DNA of 64,000 nucleotides from Pelomonas sp966111775. Lineage in GTDB: Bacteria > Pseudomonadota > Gammaproteobacteria > Burkholderiales > Burkholderiaceae_C. The notes below the pieces were generated by a model. The model was given only the letters and a program-made list of their open reading frames with translations. It was not told the DNA's origin and searched no databases. This document shows positions 52,577 to 60,627 of the stretch, one piece after another; position 1 is the stretch's first letter, and every line of letters begins with the position of its first letter. Location of the stretch: contig CBHWBD010000001.1 of NCBI GenBank assembly GCA_966111775.1, forward strand, positions 1-64,000, written 5' to 3'. The translations under genes and the position numbers were made by a program.

Positions 52577-54499
52577 TCAGTGGGTGGTCAACGGCTCGAG
52601 TACGACGGCGGCGCCGCCGGCTGCGGCGAGCGTTAGGCTGAGCGTGTCCTTGCGGGTCACGGTGCGCTGGGCGCGCTGCAGCTGGCGCGCGCCTTCGCCG
52701 TCCTGCCAGACGGTGGCGCGCCACGATCCCGGCGCCAGGAAGCTGAGCGACACCTTCTCGGTGCGCGCTTCGTCGGATGTCATCGCACCCAGGTACCAGG
52801 CCTTGCCGCTGCGGCGCGCCAGCACGATGTCCTGGCCGGGCTCGCCCTGGATGAAGCGGGTCTCGTCCCAGGCGGTCGGCACGCGCTTGATGAAGTCGAA
52901 GCCGGCCTCGCCGCGGTAGGCCGAGGGGTCGTCGGACACCATCTGCAGCGGGCTGTCGTAGACGACGTACATGGCCAGCGTCTGGCCGCGCGTGTTCTGC
53001 ACCAGCGGCATCTCGGCGCGCACCTCGAAGGTGGCGGGCGTGGCGTTGCGGAAGCCGCCCGGCGTGTAGTCCATCGGCCCGGTCAGCATGCGCGTGTAGG
53101 GCAGCATGAGGTTGTGTTGGGGCGTGACGGTACGGGCCATCTTGCTCCACTCGGCGCCCAGCACGCCTTCCTGGGTGATGAAGTTCGGGTAGCTGCGCTG
53201 CAGGCCGGCGGGCACATAGGCGCCGTGCAGGTCCAGCAGCAGCTGGCGCTGGGCGGTGGCGGCCGCGGCACGGTGGTAGAAGTCCACCACCTGCTGGTCG
53301 TCGCGGTTCATGAAGTCGACCTTGATGCCCTTGATGCCCCAGCGGACGTAGGTGTCCAGCACCTCGTCCATGCGTGCATCCAGATGCACCCAGTGCACCC
53401 ACAGCAGCAGGCTCACGCCCTTGGCCTGGGCGTAGCGCACGAGCTCGGGCATGTCGATGCCGTCGGCCGGGCGGGTGATGTCGGTCTTGGGGTGGGCGTC
53501 GCAGCAGCCGCTCGGGCCCGAGGCCCAGTTGGCATCGATGAGGTAGTAGGGGAAGCCGGACTCGGCGGCGAAGTCGATGAAGCGCTTGTAGGCCGCCATG
53601 TCGGGCTTCATGCCCACCAGCGGGCCCGACCACCAGTCCCAGGCCGCCTTGCCGGGCCTGACCCAGCTGAAGTCACCTTCCGGCGGCGGGTTCAGGTTGC
53701 CGACCAGCTGGCTCTCGATGAGCTGGCCGGCCCGGTCGGCCATCATGACGGCGCGCCAGGCGGTCGTCAGGCCGCCCGTGGAGACGAAGGCCGGGCCCTG
53801 GCGCCCCGGCACGCCGGACAGCTGCACGCGCAGGGCCTCGCCCTCGCGACGGAATGAGGCACCGGTGTAGCCCTGCAGATGGGCCTGGGTGATGGCGTAG
53901 TGCGTGTGGCCCGACGGCGTGGTGCAGACCACGGGCACGTCGTAGGCTGCGTCGGCCTTGAGCTGCGAGATGCGCAGGCGCTCGAACTGCACCTCGTGGG
54001 CGCCGTCGGCGGGGCCGACCAGGCAGGACGGGTCGCCCGCCGGCACGAAGGCGGTGTACTCGCCGCGCAGCTTCACCGGCTCGCTGCCGTCCAGCCGGTA
54101 GCGGAAGGCCACGCCGTCGTCGTAGGCGCGCGCATCGAGGAAGACGCGGCGGCGGCCGCCACCGGCTTCGCGGAAGGCCAGGGTCGCACCGATGTAGTGG
54201 TCGCGTGCGCTGGCGGCCTTGGTGGCGACCAGCGGAATGACGCGGTCTTGCTTGGTGTCCTCGCGCGACTCCAGCTTCAGCAGGCCGAAGGCGGGCTGGC
54301 CGTCCAGCTCAAGACCCAGCGGCGATGGGGCGATGACGGTCTCGCCCTTGCGGACGATGCTGAAGCTGCTGGCGTCGTCGGCGATGCGCAGGGTGATGCT
54401 GCCGTTCGGGGAGGCGACGACGAGATCGGCGGCTTGGGCGGCGCAGGCGCCCAGGGCGAGCAGGGCAGTGGCGATGCGGGTGGTCTTCTTCATGTTCAT
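52577..54499 (-). CDS. GH97 glycosidase, probably retaining alpha-galactosidase
   Basis: 640 residues. A Sec signal (1-24, ending AAQAA) is followed by the N-terminal super-sandwich (25-270), the barrel (about 280-530: AWDWWSG, YYLIDANWASG, GIKVDFMNRDDQQ) and a C-terminal beta domain. GH97 contains inverting alpha-glucosidases that use Glu bases and retaining alpha-galactosidases with an Asp nucleophile; Asp395 in KVDFMNR matches the retaining form. Calcium-binding acidic residues are likely in TQEGVLGAEW and nearby. The neighbouring GH27 genes also point to alpha-galactosides as substrates. 15 nt to GH74, 18 nt from GH29. Confidence 0.92.
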   Translation of the reverse strand: MNMKKTTRIATALLALGACAAQAADLVVASPNGSITLRIADDASSFSIVRKGETVIAPSPLGLELDGQPAFGLLKLESREDTKQDRVIPLVATKAASARDHYIGATLAFREAGGGRRRVFLDARAYDDGVAFRYRLDGSEPVKLRGEYTAFVPAGDPSCLVGPADGAHEVQFERLRISQLKADAAYDVPVVCTTPSGHTHYAITQAHLQGYTGASFRREGEALRVQLSGVPGRQGPAFVSTGGLTTAWRAVMMADRAGQLIESQLVGNLNPPPEGDFSWVRPGKAAWDWWSGPLVGMKPDMAAYKRFIDFAAESGFPYYLIDANWASGPSGCCDAHPKTDITRPADGIDMPELVRYAQAKGVSLLLWVHWVHLDARMDEVLDTYVRWGIKGIKVDFMNRDDQQVVDFYHRAAAATAQRQLLLDLHGAYVPAGLQRSYPNFITQEGVLGAEWSKMARTVTPQHNLMLPYTRMLTGPMDYTPGGFRNATPATFEVRAEMPLVQNTRGQTLAMYVVYDSPLQMVSDDPSAYRGEAGFDFIKRVPTAWDETRFIQGEPGQDIVLARRSGKAWYLGAMTSDEARTEKVSLSFLAPGSWRATVWQDGEGARQLQRAQRTVTRKDTLSLTLAAAGGAAVVLEPLTTH

Positions 54500-54517
54500 G
54501 TTCTGCTGTCTCGGTCT

Positions 54518-56170
54518 TCAGGCCACGCCGGCGCCGCGGATCTTCACGGCCACGGCGGGCGAGCCGGCCAGGCCTTCGGGGAGCTTGATCTCCAGGCCGC
54601 GGCGGGTGCGCTTGAAGGCCAGGCTGTCGCCCGAGCCGACGGCCACGATGCTGTCGATGGAGCCCGGCGCGACGGCCGACTCCTCGGCCAGGGTCTGGAT
54701 GCGCATGACGCCGTCCTTGGGCCAGCCCAGGGCGATGGCGTAGAGGGCGCCGCCCTTGCTCGTGAAGCGGATGTCGTCGGGCGTCAGCGGCTGGGAGTTG
54801 CCTTCGCTGAACATGCCGCCGCTGACGCGCGTGGGCCCCTCGCCGTAGACGCGCCACGGCCGCGTGCCGTGGATGGCCTCGCCGTTGCGGGCCATCCAGG
54901 CGCCGATGTCCTCGACGATCTTGCGCTCGTCCGAGTCGATGCTGCCGTCGCCGCGCACCGGCACCGACAGCAGCAGGTTGCCGTTCTTGGAGACGATGTC
55001 GCAGAGGCGGTGGATGACGCTGCTCGCCGACTTGTAGCCGTGGTTGTTGAAGATGCCGCGGTTGTAGTGCCAGTCGCCGATGCAGGTGTCGGTCTGCCAG
55101 GGCAGGGGCTCGATGCCCTCGCGAAAGCCGCGCTCGACGTCCTCGACGAGGCCGGGGCGACGCTCGGGCGGCAGCACCTTGGCGTTGATGACGGCTTCCA
55201 GCTTGCCGCCGTTCCAGGCCATGCTGGCGTTGTAGTAGTGGGCCGCGATGTCCAGGCCGGCCTGGCCGAGGGGCAGGCCGGAGTTGTCGAAGTAGACGAG
55301 GTCGGGCTTGTAGCTGTCGATGAGGTCGCGGCAGCGCAGGAACCACTGGCGCGTGAAGGCCGGGTTCTGCAGCGGCGCCTTCTCGTCCCAGTAGCGGTCG
55401 TTCTCCTCGTGCCAGGCGTTGGCGGAACGCGCGGTGCGAAAGCCGTCAGGGATGACGATGTTGCGGCCGGTGTAAAGGTCCTGGGGGTCCAGGCCTTCCC
55501 ACCACTTGCCCTTGCCGTCGGCCTTGGTCAGACGGAAGGCGTCATAGCGCTGGCCGGCGCGCGGGCCCTCGGCGTCGTAGCCGTAGGCGGTCTGCAGCCA
55601 GTGCCAGGCATGGGCCGAATGGTTGCTGACGCCGAAGCGCAGGCCGCGGGCGCGCGCCGCCTTGGCCCAGATGCCGATCAGGTCGCGCTTGGGACCGACG
55701 CGCACGCTGTTCCAGGCGTGGTATTTGGAGTCGTAGTTGTCGAAGTTGTCGTGGTGGTTGGCCAGCGCGACGAAGTACTTGGCGCCGGCCTTCGCGTACA
55801 GGTCGAGCAGGGCTTCGGGGTCCCAGCTCTCGGCTTTCCAGCGGTTGTTCATCTCCATGAAGCCGACATCGGCCGGGTGGCCGTAGGTCTTCAGGTGATG
55901 CTCGTACTGCCAATTGCCCTGGATGTACATGTGGCGGGCATACCAGTCGCCCATCTCCGGCACGCATTGCGCGCTCCAGTGGGCCCAGATGCCGAACTTG
56001 GCGTCGCGGAACCAGTCAGGCGTGCGGTAGCCGTCGACGAGGGAGTCCCAGGTGGGCTGGAAGGGCGCCGGCGCGGCCTGGGCGGCGGTCAGCCCGGTGG
56101 CGCCGGCGGAGGCCGCTGCGGCGCTGAGGAAGGAGCGGCGGGTCCAGGGGGCGGCGAGTTTTTCGGTCAT
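54518..56170 (-). CDS. GH29 alpha-L-fucosidase-like enzyme (third of three), Tat-exported
   Basis: 550 residues. WTRRSFLSAAAASAGATGLT is a textbook twin-arginine signal. The barrel has WFRDAKFGIWAHWSAQCVPE, ANHHDNFDNYD and a predicted nucleophile Asp in LVYFDNSG. It is colinear with the GH29 at 41245-42900 along its whole length, ending in the same AVAVKIRGAGVA-type C-terminus, so the two are paralogues that arose by duplication within the locus or were co-acquired. The main differences lie in a loop at about 245-270 (FRTARSANAWHEENDRYWDE), near the active site. An 81-nt gap with two hairpins separates it from the GH5 gene upstream. Confidence 0.92.
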   Translation of the reverse strand: MTEKLAAPWTRRSFLSAAAASAGATGLTAAQAAPAPFQPTWDSLVDGYRTPDWFRDAKFGIWAHWSAQCVPEMGDWYARHMYIQGNWQYEHHLKTYGHPADVGFMEMNNRWKAESWDPEALLDLYAKAGAKYFVALANHHDNFDNYDSKYHAWNSVRVGPKRDLIGIWAKAARARGLRFGVSNHSAHAWHWLQTAYGYDAEGPRAGQRYDAFRLTKADGKGKWWEGLDPQDLYTGRNIVIPDGFRTARSANAWHEENDRYWDEKAPLQNPAFTRQWFLRCRDLIDSYKPDLVYFDNSGLPLGQAGLDIAAHYYNASMAWNGGKLEAVINAKVLPPERRPGLVEDVERGFREGIEPLPWQTDTCIGDWHYNRGIFNNHGYKSASSVIHRLCDIVSKNGNLLLSVPVRGDGSIDSDERKIVEDIGAWMARNGEAIHGTRPWRVYGEGPTRVSGGMFSEGNSQPLTPDDIRFTSKGGALYAIALGWPKDGVMRIQTLAEESAVAPGSIDSIVAVGSGDSLAFKRTRRGLEIKLPEGLAGSPAVAVKIRGAGVA

Positions 56171-56189
56171 GGCAGTCGGGAGGAGAAAT

Positions 56190-56243
56190 GCGCGGGAGGC
56201 CTTGGCGTCCCGCGCTTGCGAAAGGTGCGGGCGCCGGGCCCGC
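56190..56243 (-). terminator. Two adjacent hairpins between the GH5 and GH29 genes
   Basis: On the minus strand, GCGGGC/GCCCGC (56238-56243 with 56227-56232, 5-nt loop) is followed by GCGCGGGA/TCCCGCGC (56208-56215 with 56190-56197, 10-nt loop). No T-run follows. They may terminate part of the transcript or protect the 3' end of the GH5 message, letting upstream and downstream enzyme levels differ. Confidence 0.5.
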
Positions 56244-56251
56244 TGTTCACT

Positions 56252-57892
56252 TCACTTGGTGGCGTTGACGAGGGTGCTGATCTCGTCGGGCGTCTTCACC
56301 GCGCCGGTGTTGCGGTCGATCATTTCGCCCGTGTCCCACCACATCGGCACCAGGCCGTGCAGCCAGGCCGAGTGCGTGACGTACTGGGCCCAGGCCTTGC
56401 GGTAAGGCGGCATGCCCGGGTAGTTCGGCTTGTTGTAGGCACCGTACTCGCCCATGATGACCGGCACGCCCTGGTCGATGAAGCGCGTCTTCATCTTCTG
56501 GAACTGCGCGTCGACATAGGGTTCGTCGGCCCAGGTCTCGGTCGGGTTGGTGGCGGTCGCGCCCCACTGCCACATCGTGCTGCTGCCGTTGATCGTGAAG
56601 TCGTAGGGGTCGTAGTAGTGGATCTCGAAGAACAGCCGGTTGGCGATGGTGTCGGTGGGCAGCACCGTGGAGGCGTAGGAGATGTCGATGTTGGTCTCGT
56701 AGCCCTGCACGACGAGGTGGCGCTTGGCGTTGTTGCCGCCGGTGGCGCGCACGGTGTTCACGAACACCTGGTTGTAGCCGTTCACGACGTCAAGCCACTC
56801 CTGCGCCTTGGGCACACCCCAGGGTGCGTTCGACTTGCCGACTTCGTTGATGCCGGCGAACAGCAGGTAGTCGTCGAAGTCCTTGAAGTTGGTCGCGATC
56901 TGCTGCCAGAGCTTGGCCAGGTGGGCGTTGTTGGCCGGCTGGGCGGCATAGGTCGTCTCCAGCAGGTCGTAGCCGTCGTGGTGCACGTTGATGATGACGT
57001 ACAGGCCGGCATTGCGGGCGTACTTGACGACCTGCGTGACGCGCGCCATCCAGACCGGGTCGATGTTGTAGCTCGCATCAGCATGGGGCCCCCACGTCAC
57101 CGGCACGCGGACGCTCTTGAAGCCGGCTGCCTTGATGCCGTTCAGCAGTGCCTGGGTGATCAGGGGGTTGCCCCAGGACGTCTCGGTCGGCGTCGCATCC
57201 AGGGTGTTGCCAATGTTCCAGCCGGGCGACATCTCCTTGGACATCTGCAGGCTTGTGATGTTGCGCATCGGACCGGCAATGCCGATTGCGAAGGACTGCA
57301 GGCTCTTGGCGCCGCAGGCATTGGTGTAAGTGGCCGTGGCCGTGCAGGCGGCGCTAGGCCGGATGGTCTGCTCACGCGCGCCGCCGGCGGTGCCGCAGCC
57401 GTTCCAGGTCCACATGCCGCCGGTCGTCGGCTGCGGGCCGAGGATGGCCGATTCGCCCGCCGGGACGGAGGCCGATGCGGTTTGTGTCCAGCTGCCGCTG
57501 ACGTTGACCCATGGCGTGATGGCCGTGGGCGTGCAACTGCCGCCGCGGGTGGCCGAGGCCGAGCCGGAGTTGTAGCTGCCGGCCGTGGTCGCGAACTTGA
57601 CCCAGTACCAATAGGGCGTACCGGTGCCGGCCGAGGCGTCCGCGTAGCTGGTGGCCGTCTTGGCGAGGCTGGCGATGCGGCTGCGGCCGCTGGGGTCGGC
57701 GCTGGTGTTGCGATAGACCTCCAGGCCGCTGACGGAGCCGGTGACGGTCCAGTTCAGCTGCACCTGGTCGGTGGCGCCATTGGCCACCAGGCAGACGGTG
57801 GTGCCGCCGCCGCTACCGCAGTTCTGGGCCTGGGCGGCCGTGCCTGCGCTGGCGCCGAGGGCCAGCAGCAGGGTTGAAAGGAGCAGTCTCAT
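56252..57892 (-). CDS. Secreted GH5 endo-glucanase/xyloglucanase with two N-terminal modules
   Basis: 546 residues. A Sec signal (1-22) is followed by an FnIII-like module (about 25-117), a four-cysteine module (about 119-205) shared with the second GH74, and a GH5 barrel (about 215-546: GWNIGNTLDATPTETSWGNP, INVHHDG, EIHYYDPYDF). Predicted acid/base is Glu350 and nucleophile Glu482 in VIMGEYGAY. The acid/base motif reads INEVGK, where GH5 nearly always has NEP. The GWNIGNTLDA/ETxWGNP signature is that of the subfamily 4 and neighbouring endo-glucanases, several of which are xyloglucanases. The ATG at 57892 is preceded by AAAGG. A strong hairpin separates it from GH74. Confidence 0.9.
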   Translation of the reverse strand: MRLLLSTLLLALGASAGTAAQAQNCGSGGGTTVCLVANGATDQVQLNWTVTGSVSGLEVYRNTSADPSGRSRIASLAKTATSYADASAGTGTPYWYWVKFATTAGSYNSGSASATRGGSCTPTAITPWVNVSGSWTQTASASVPAGESAILGPQPTTGGMWTWNGCGTAGGAREQTIRPSAACTATATYTNACGAKSLQSFAIGIAGPMRNITSLQMSKEMSPGWNIGNTLDATPTETSWGNPLITQALLNGIKAAGFKSVRVPVTWGPHADASYNIDPVWMARVTQVVKYARNAGLYVIINVHHDGYDLLETTYAAQPANNAHLAKLWQQIATNFKDFDDYLLFAGINEVGKSNAPWGVPKAQEWLDVVNGYNQVFVNTVRATGGNNAKRHLVVQGYETNIDISYASTVLPTDTIANRLFFEIHYYDPYDFTINGSSTMWQWGATATNPTETWADEPYVDAQFQKMKTRFIDQGVPVIMGEYGAYNKPNYPGMPPYRKAWAQYVTHSAWLHGLVPMWWDTGEMIDRNTGAVKTPDEISTLVNATK

Positions 57893-57958
57893 GTTTCGCC
57901 TTTGAGATGTTGGGCTCGGTCGCTGTCTGTACTGGCTACGAGCGATTGGGAGGATGAA

Positions 57959-57988
57959 GGGCTGGCGCCAGGACTTGCGCGCCAGCCC
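57959..57988 (-). terminator. Strong hairpin after the second GH74 gene
   Basis: A perfect 9-bp stem: GGGCTGGCG at 57959-57967 with CGCCAGCCC at 57980-57988, and a 12-nt loop. On the minus strand it lies 14 nt past the GH74 stop and is followed by TTCATCC rather than a T-run. Partial termination or message stabilisation is likely, because the next gene starts only 67 nt further on. Confidence 0.55.
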
Positions 57989-58002
57989 GCCGAGTCGTGC
58001 GT

Positions 58003-60507
58003 TTAGTTGCTGTAGTTCACCCCGCGGCAGCTGCCGCCGACGTAGACGCGCCCGTAGGTCGCCTGGTCGGCGGTCATCACGCCCACGCCACCCCACTGGT
58101 GGGCGTCGTCGTTGTGACGCACCCAGGTACTGCCGGCGTCGTCCGAACGCCAGACGCCCCAGACGCCGTTGTTGATACCCACCACGTAGACCGCAGCCGT
58201 GGCGGTCGAGCCGGGCTTGGGCTTGCCCAGCGTGACGATGCTGGCGCCTGCCACCAGCGGGCCGTCCCAATCGTTGCGCCCGGTTCCCCAATTCGGCGCA
58301 AAGGCGCTCAGCTTGGTCCAGCTCGCGCCCGAATCCACCGAGTGGTAGAGGGCCAGGCCGTCGGCCACCCAGAGGTCGCCTTCGACGTAAGGGTTCACCG
58401 CCATCGACGAGGAGCCGAAGGGCGCGAAGCGCATGTTGGCATTCACCGAGCCCTGGCTCAACGTGAAGTTGTGGCCGCCGTCGGTCGAGACGTAGACCTT
58501 GGCCGGCTTATAGGTCCACCAGGCGCCGCCCGAGTCGTAGGCATAAACCTTGTTCGGGTTCTTGCGGTCAGCGACGAGGCGGTAGCTGCTGGGGATGCTG
58601 GTTTGCGTGGGCACCGGCAGGTTGGTGGCCGTCCAGCTGGCACCGTTGTTGGTGGTATAGGAGGGCACCGTGTTGCCCGGCGCCCAGACCACGTTGTTGC
58701 GTGCCGTGACGACCAGGTTGGATTCCGCACCCGTGTTGGTGGTGGCGCCCGCCGGGAGCGTGCTCAGCGACGCCCAGGTCTGGCCGCTGTTGCCGGACCA
58801 GTAGCCGGTGCCGAGAGCACTACCGTCCGGGTTGTTGGTCCGGCCGTTCGCGACGATGTAGGTCGGATCGGACCAGGCCATGTCGGCGGAGTTGCCGTTG
58901 CTCCAAGCCTTGTAAGGGCTCAGCGTTGGCGTCGTCGAGAGGTTGGTGTGGAGCCAGGTGCCGACGTCGCCCGAACTGTTGATGAAGATGTAGGCGGCGC
59001 CTGCCGGCGGGGCCTTCAGGGACAGCGTGCAGGTCTCTTCCAGGCCGTTGACCGCGCTGCTCCAGGTGGGCGCAGACGCGGAGGCGTTCCGGGTCTCGAT
59101 GATGCCGCCGCCGTGGACGTGCAGGATGCGGTCACGGTTGAAGGGATCGATCTCGAGGTCGTCGACCCAACCGCGGGCGGTGACGCCGGGCGTCCCGTCT
59201 TCAATCTCGCGCCAGTTGCGGCCGCCGTCGTCGGACAGTTGCACGAGCTGCTGACCGGCGTTCCAGGCGCCGCTCACGCCAAGCGCAATGCGCGCGGTCG
59301 ACCCGCTTCCAGAGACGGACAGGCCGCCGAAGCCGCCGGAGTCGCTGCTCTTGAGCAGTGTCCAGTTGCTGCCGTCGAACTTGTAGAGGCGTGCGGGACC
59401 GCCGTCGCCAGGCCCTGCACCCTGGGTGAAGGCGAAGTAGTACATGCCGTCCGCTGCGCGCACCACGTGGGGGATGTGGTAGCCGGACACCGGCGTCGTG
59501 ACCGGCGTCCAGCTGAAGCCGCCGTTGACGGACTTGTACAGGTTGGAGCTCAGGCTCGCTGCCGTGACGTAGTCCGGCGCGATGGTGGCGTACATGATCC
59601 AGGTCGTCGCGCCGCCACCGACATTCGAGTTGTCGAAGATCAGTTGCTCGACGCCCATGACCTGGCCGCCCAGGTTGTCGATCTGGGTCTGAGTCAGGAC
59701 GGTGGATGACAGCGAGGACTGGCTCCAGGTCTGGCCAGAGTCCGCGCTCTTCCACAGGCCGGCGGTGCGCGAGGCGTAGAACAGAATGGTCGGATTGGTG
59801 GGGTCGACGGCCAGGCGCTCGCCGATGGCGCGGCCGTTGTTGTTGCCGCCGGCCGAGAACGGCAGGTTCACGGAAGTCCAGCTGTTGCCGCGGTTGTTGG
59901 AGATGTACAGCCGGGCGGTGGGTTTCGCCGAGATGGACATGTCGGCGACCATGTAGACGCGCTGGTCGTTGGTCGGATCCACGGCGATGCTCTCGACGCC
60001 ACGGGAGTTGCCCTCGGTCACGCCGAGTCCATCGCTCAACGGGATCCAGGACGAGGTGCCGGCATCCCAGCGATAGGCGCCACCGACGTCGGTGCGTGCG
60101 TACAGGACGTCCTTGGTCTTGGGGTGGAAGATGAGGCCCGTGACGTAGCCGCCGCCGCCCCACTTGACGTTGGCCCAGATGCCCACGCCGACGCTGAAGT
60201 TCTGCGTGCTCTTGGCGCCGCAACTGTTGGTGTAGGTTGCCGTCGCCGTGCAGGCGCCGGCAGGCGAGATGGTTTGCTCACGGGAGGCCCCGACGGTGCC
60301 GCAGCCACTCCAGCTCCAGGAGCCGCCGGAGGTCGGCTGCGGGCCGAGGATGGCCGAGCTGCCGGTCTTGATGGTGGCGGACGATGTCTGCGTCCACGTG
60401 CCATTGACGTTGATGTAAGGCGTGATGGCCGTTGGCGTGCAGGTTTGTGCAAGCGCCATGGAGCCGGCGCTCATGGCGGTGATCAGGGTTCCCAACTTCA
60501 GTCTCAC
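58003..60507 (-). CDS. Secreted GH74 xyloglucanase with N-terminal four-cysteine module
   Basis: 834 residues from a GTG start. A Sec signal (1-20, ending SMALA) is followed by a four-cysteine module (about 22-108: CTPTAITPYINVNGTW, GPQPTSGGSWSWSGCG, CTATATYTNSCG) and the GH74 double propeller (KWGGGGYVTGLIFHP, ARTDVGGAYRW, SADMAWSDP). The first catalytic Asp lies in TDVGG and the second in ADMAW. No lipobox is present, so it is probably released or surface-bound through the module, complementing the lipid-anchored GH74. It shares its N-terminal module with the downstream GH5 gene and its leader with a relic at 14479-14554. Confidence 0.94.
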   Translation of the reverse strand: MRLKLGTLITAMSAGSMALAQTCTPTAITPYINVNGTWTQTSSATIKTGSSAILGPQPTSGGSWSWSGCGTVGASREQTISPAGACTATATYTNSCGAKSTQNFSVGVGIWANVKWGGGGYVTGLIFHPKTKDVLYARTDVGGAYRWDAGTSSWIPLSDGLGVTEGNSRGVESIAVDPTNDQRVYMVADMSISAKPTARLYISNNRGNSWTSVNLPFSAGGNNNGRAIGERLAVDPTNPTILFYASRTAGLWKSADSGQTWSQSSLSSTVLTQTQIDNLGGQVMGVEQLIFDNSNVGGGATTWIMYATIAPDYVTAASLSSNLYKSVNGGFSWTPVTTPVSGYHIPHVVRAADGMYYFAFTQGAGPGDGGPARLYKFDGSNWTLLKSSDSGGFGGLSVSGSGSTARIALGVSGAWNAGQQLVQLSDDGGRNWREIEDGTPGVTARGWVDDLEIDPFNRDRILHVHGGGIIETRNASASAPTWSSAVNGLEETCTLSLKAPPAGAAYIFINSSGDVGTWLHTNLSTTPTLSPYKAWSNGNSADMAWSDPTYIVANGRTNNPDGSALGTGYWSGNSGQTWASLSTLPAGATTNTGAESNLVVTARNNVVWAPGNTVPSYTTNNGASWTATNLPVPTQTSIPSSYRLVADRKNPNKVYAYDSGGAWWTYKPAKVYVSTDGGHNFTLSQGSVNANMRFAPFGSSSMAVNPYVEGDLWVADGLALYHSVDSGASWTKLSAFAPNWGTGRNDWDGPLVAGASIVTLGKPKPGSTATAAVYVVGINNGVWGVWRSDDAGSTWVRHNDDAHQWGGVGVMTADQATYGRVYVGGSCRGVNYSN

Positions 60508-60580
60508 GGTTCTACCTTTCAGGGAAGGTGCCCGGCCGGTTGTCTCCTCCGGTTGCGGGCGTTGTGGAGAGATCGGCTCA
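60505..60580 (-). promoter_or_regulatory. Leader of the second GH74 gene, duplicated near the LacI gene
   Basis: These 76 nt up to and including the GTG are 63/76 identical, without gaps, to 14479-14554. They hold a GGAGGAGACA block about 35 nt before the start and GAAAGG as the probable ribosome-binding site. The 120-nt gap to the GH43 gene has room for a promoter, but no clear -35/-10 pair is visible. Confidence 0.55.
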
Positions 60581-60627
60581 ATGTCTGGGCTCGACCTCGA
60601 CGAAGACGGTGGCGTTCGGGCAGGGCT

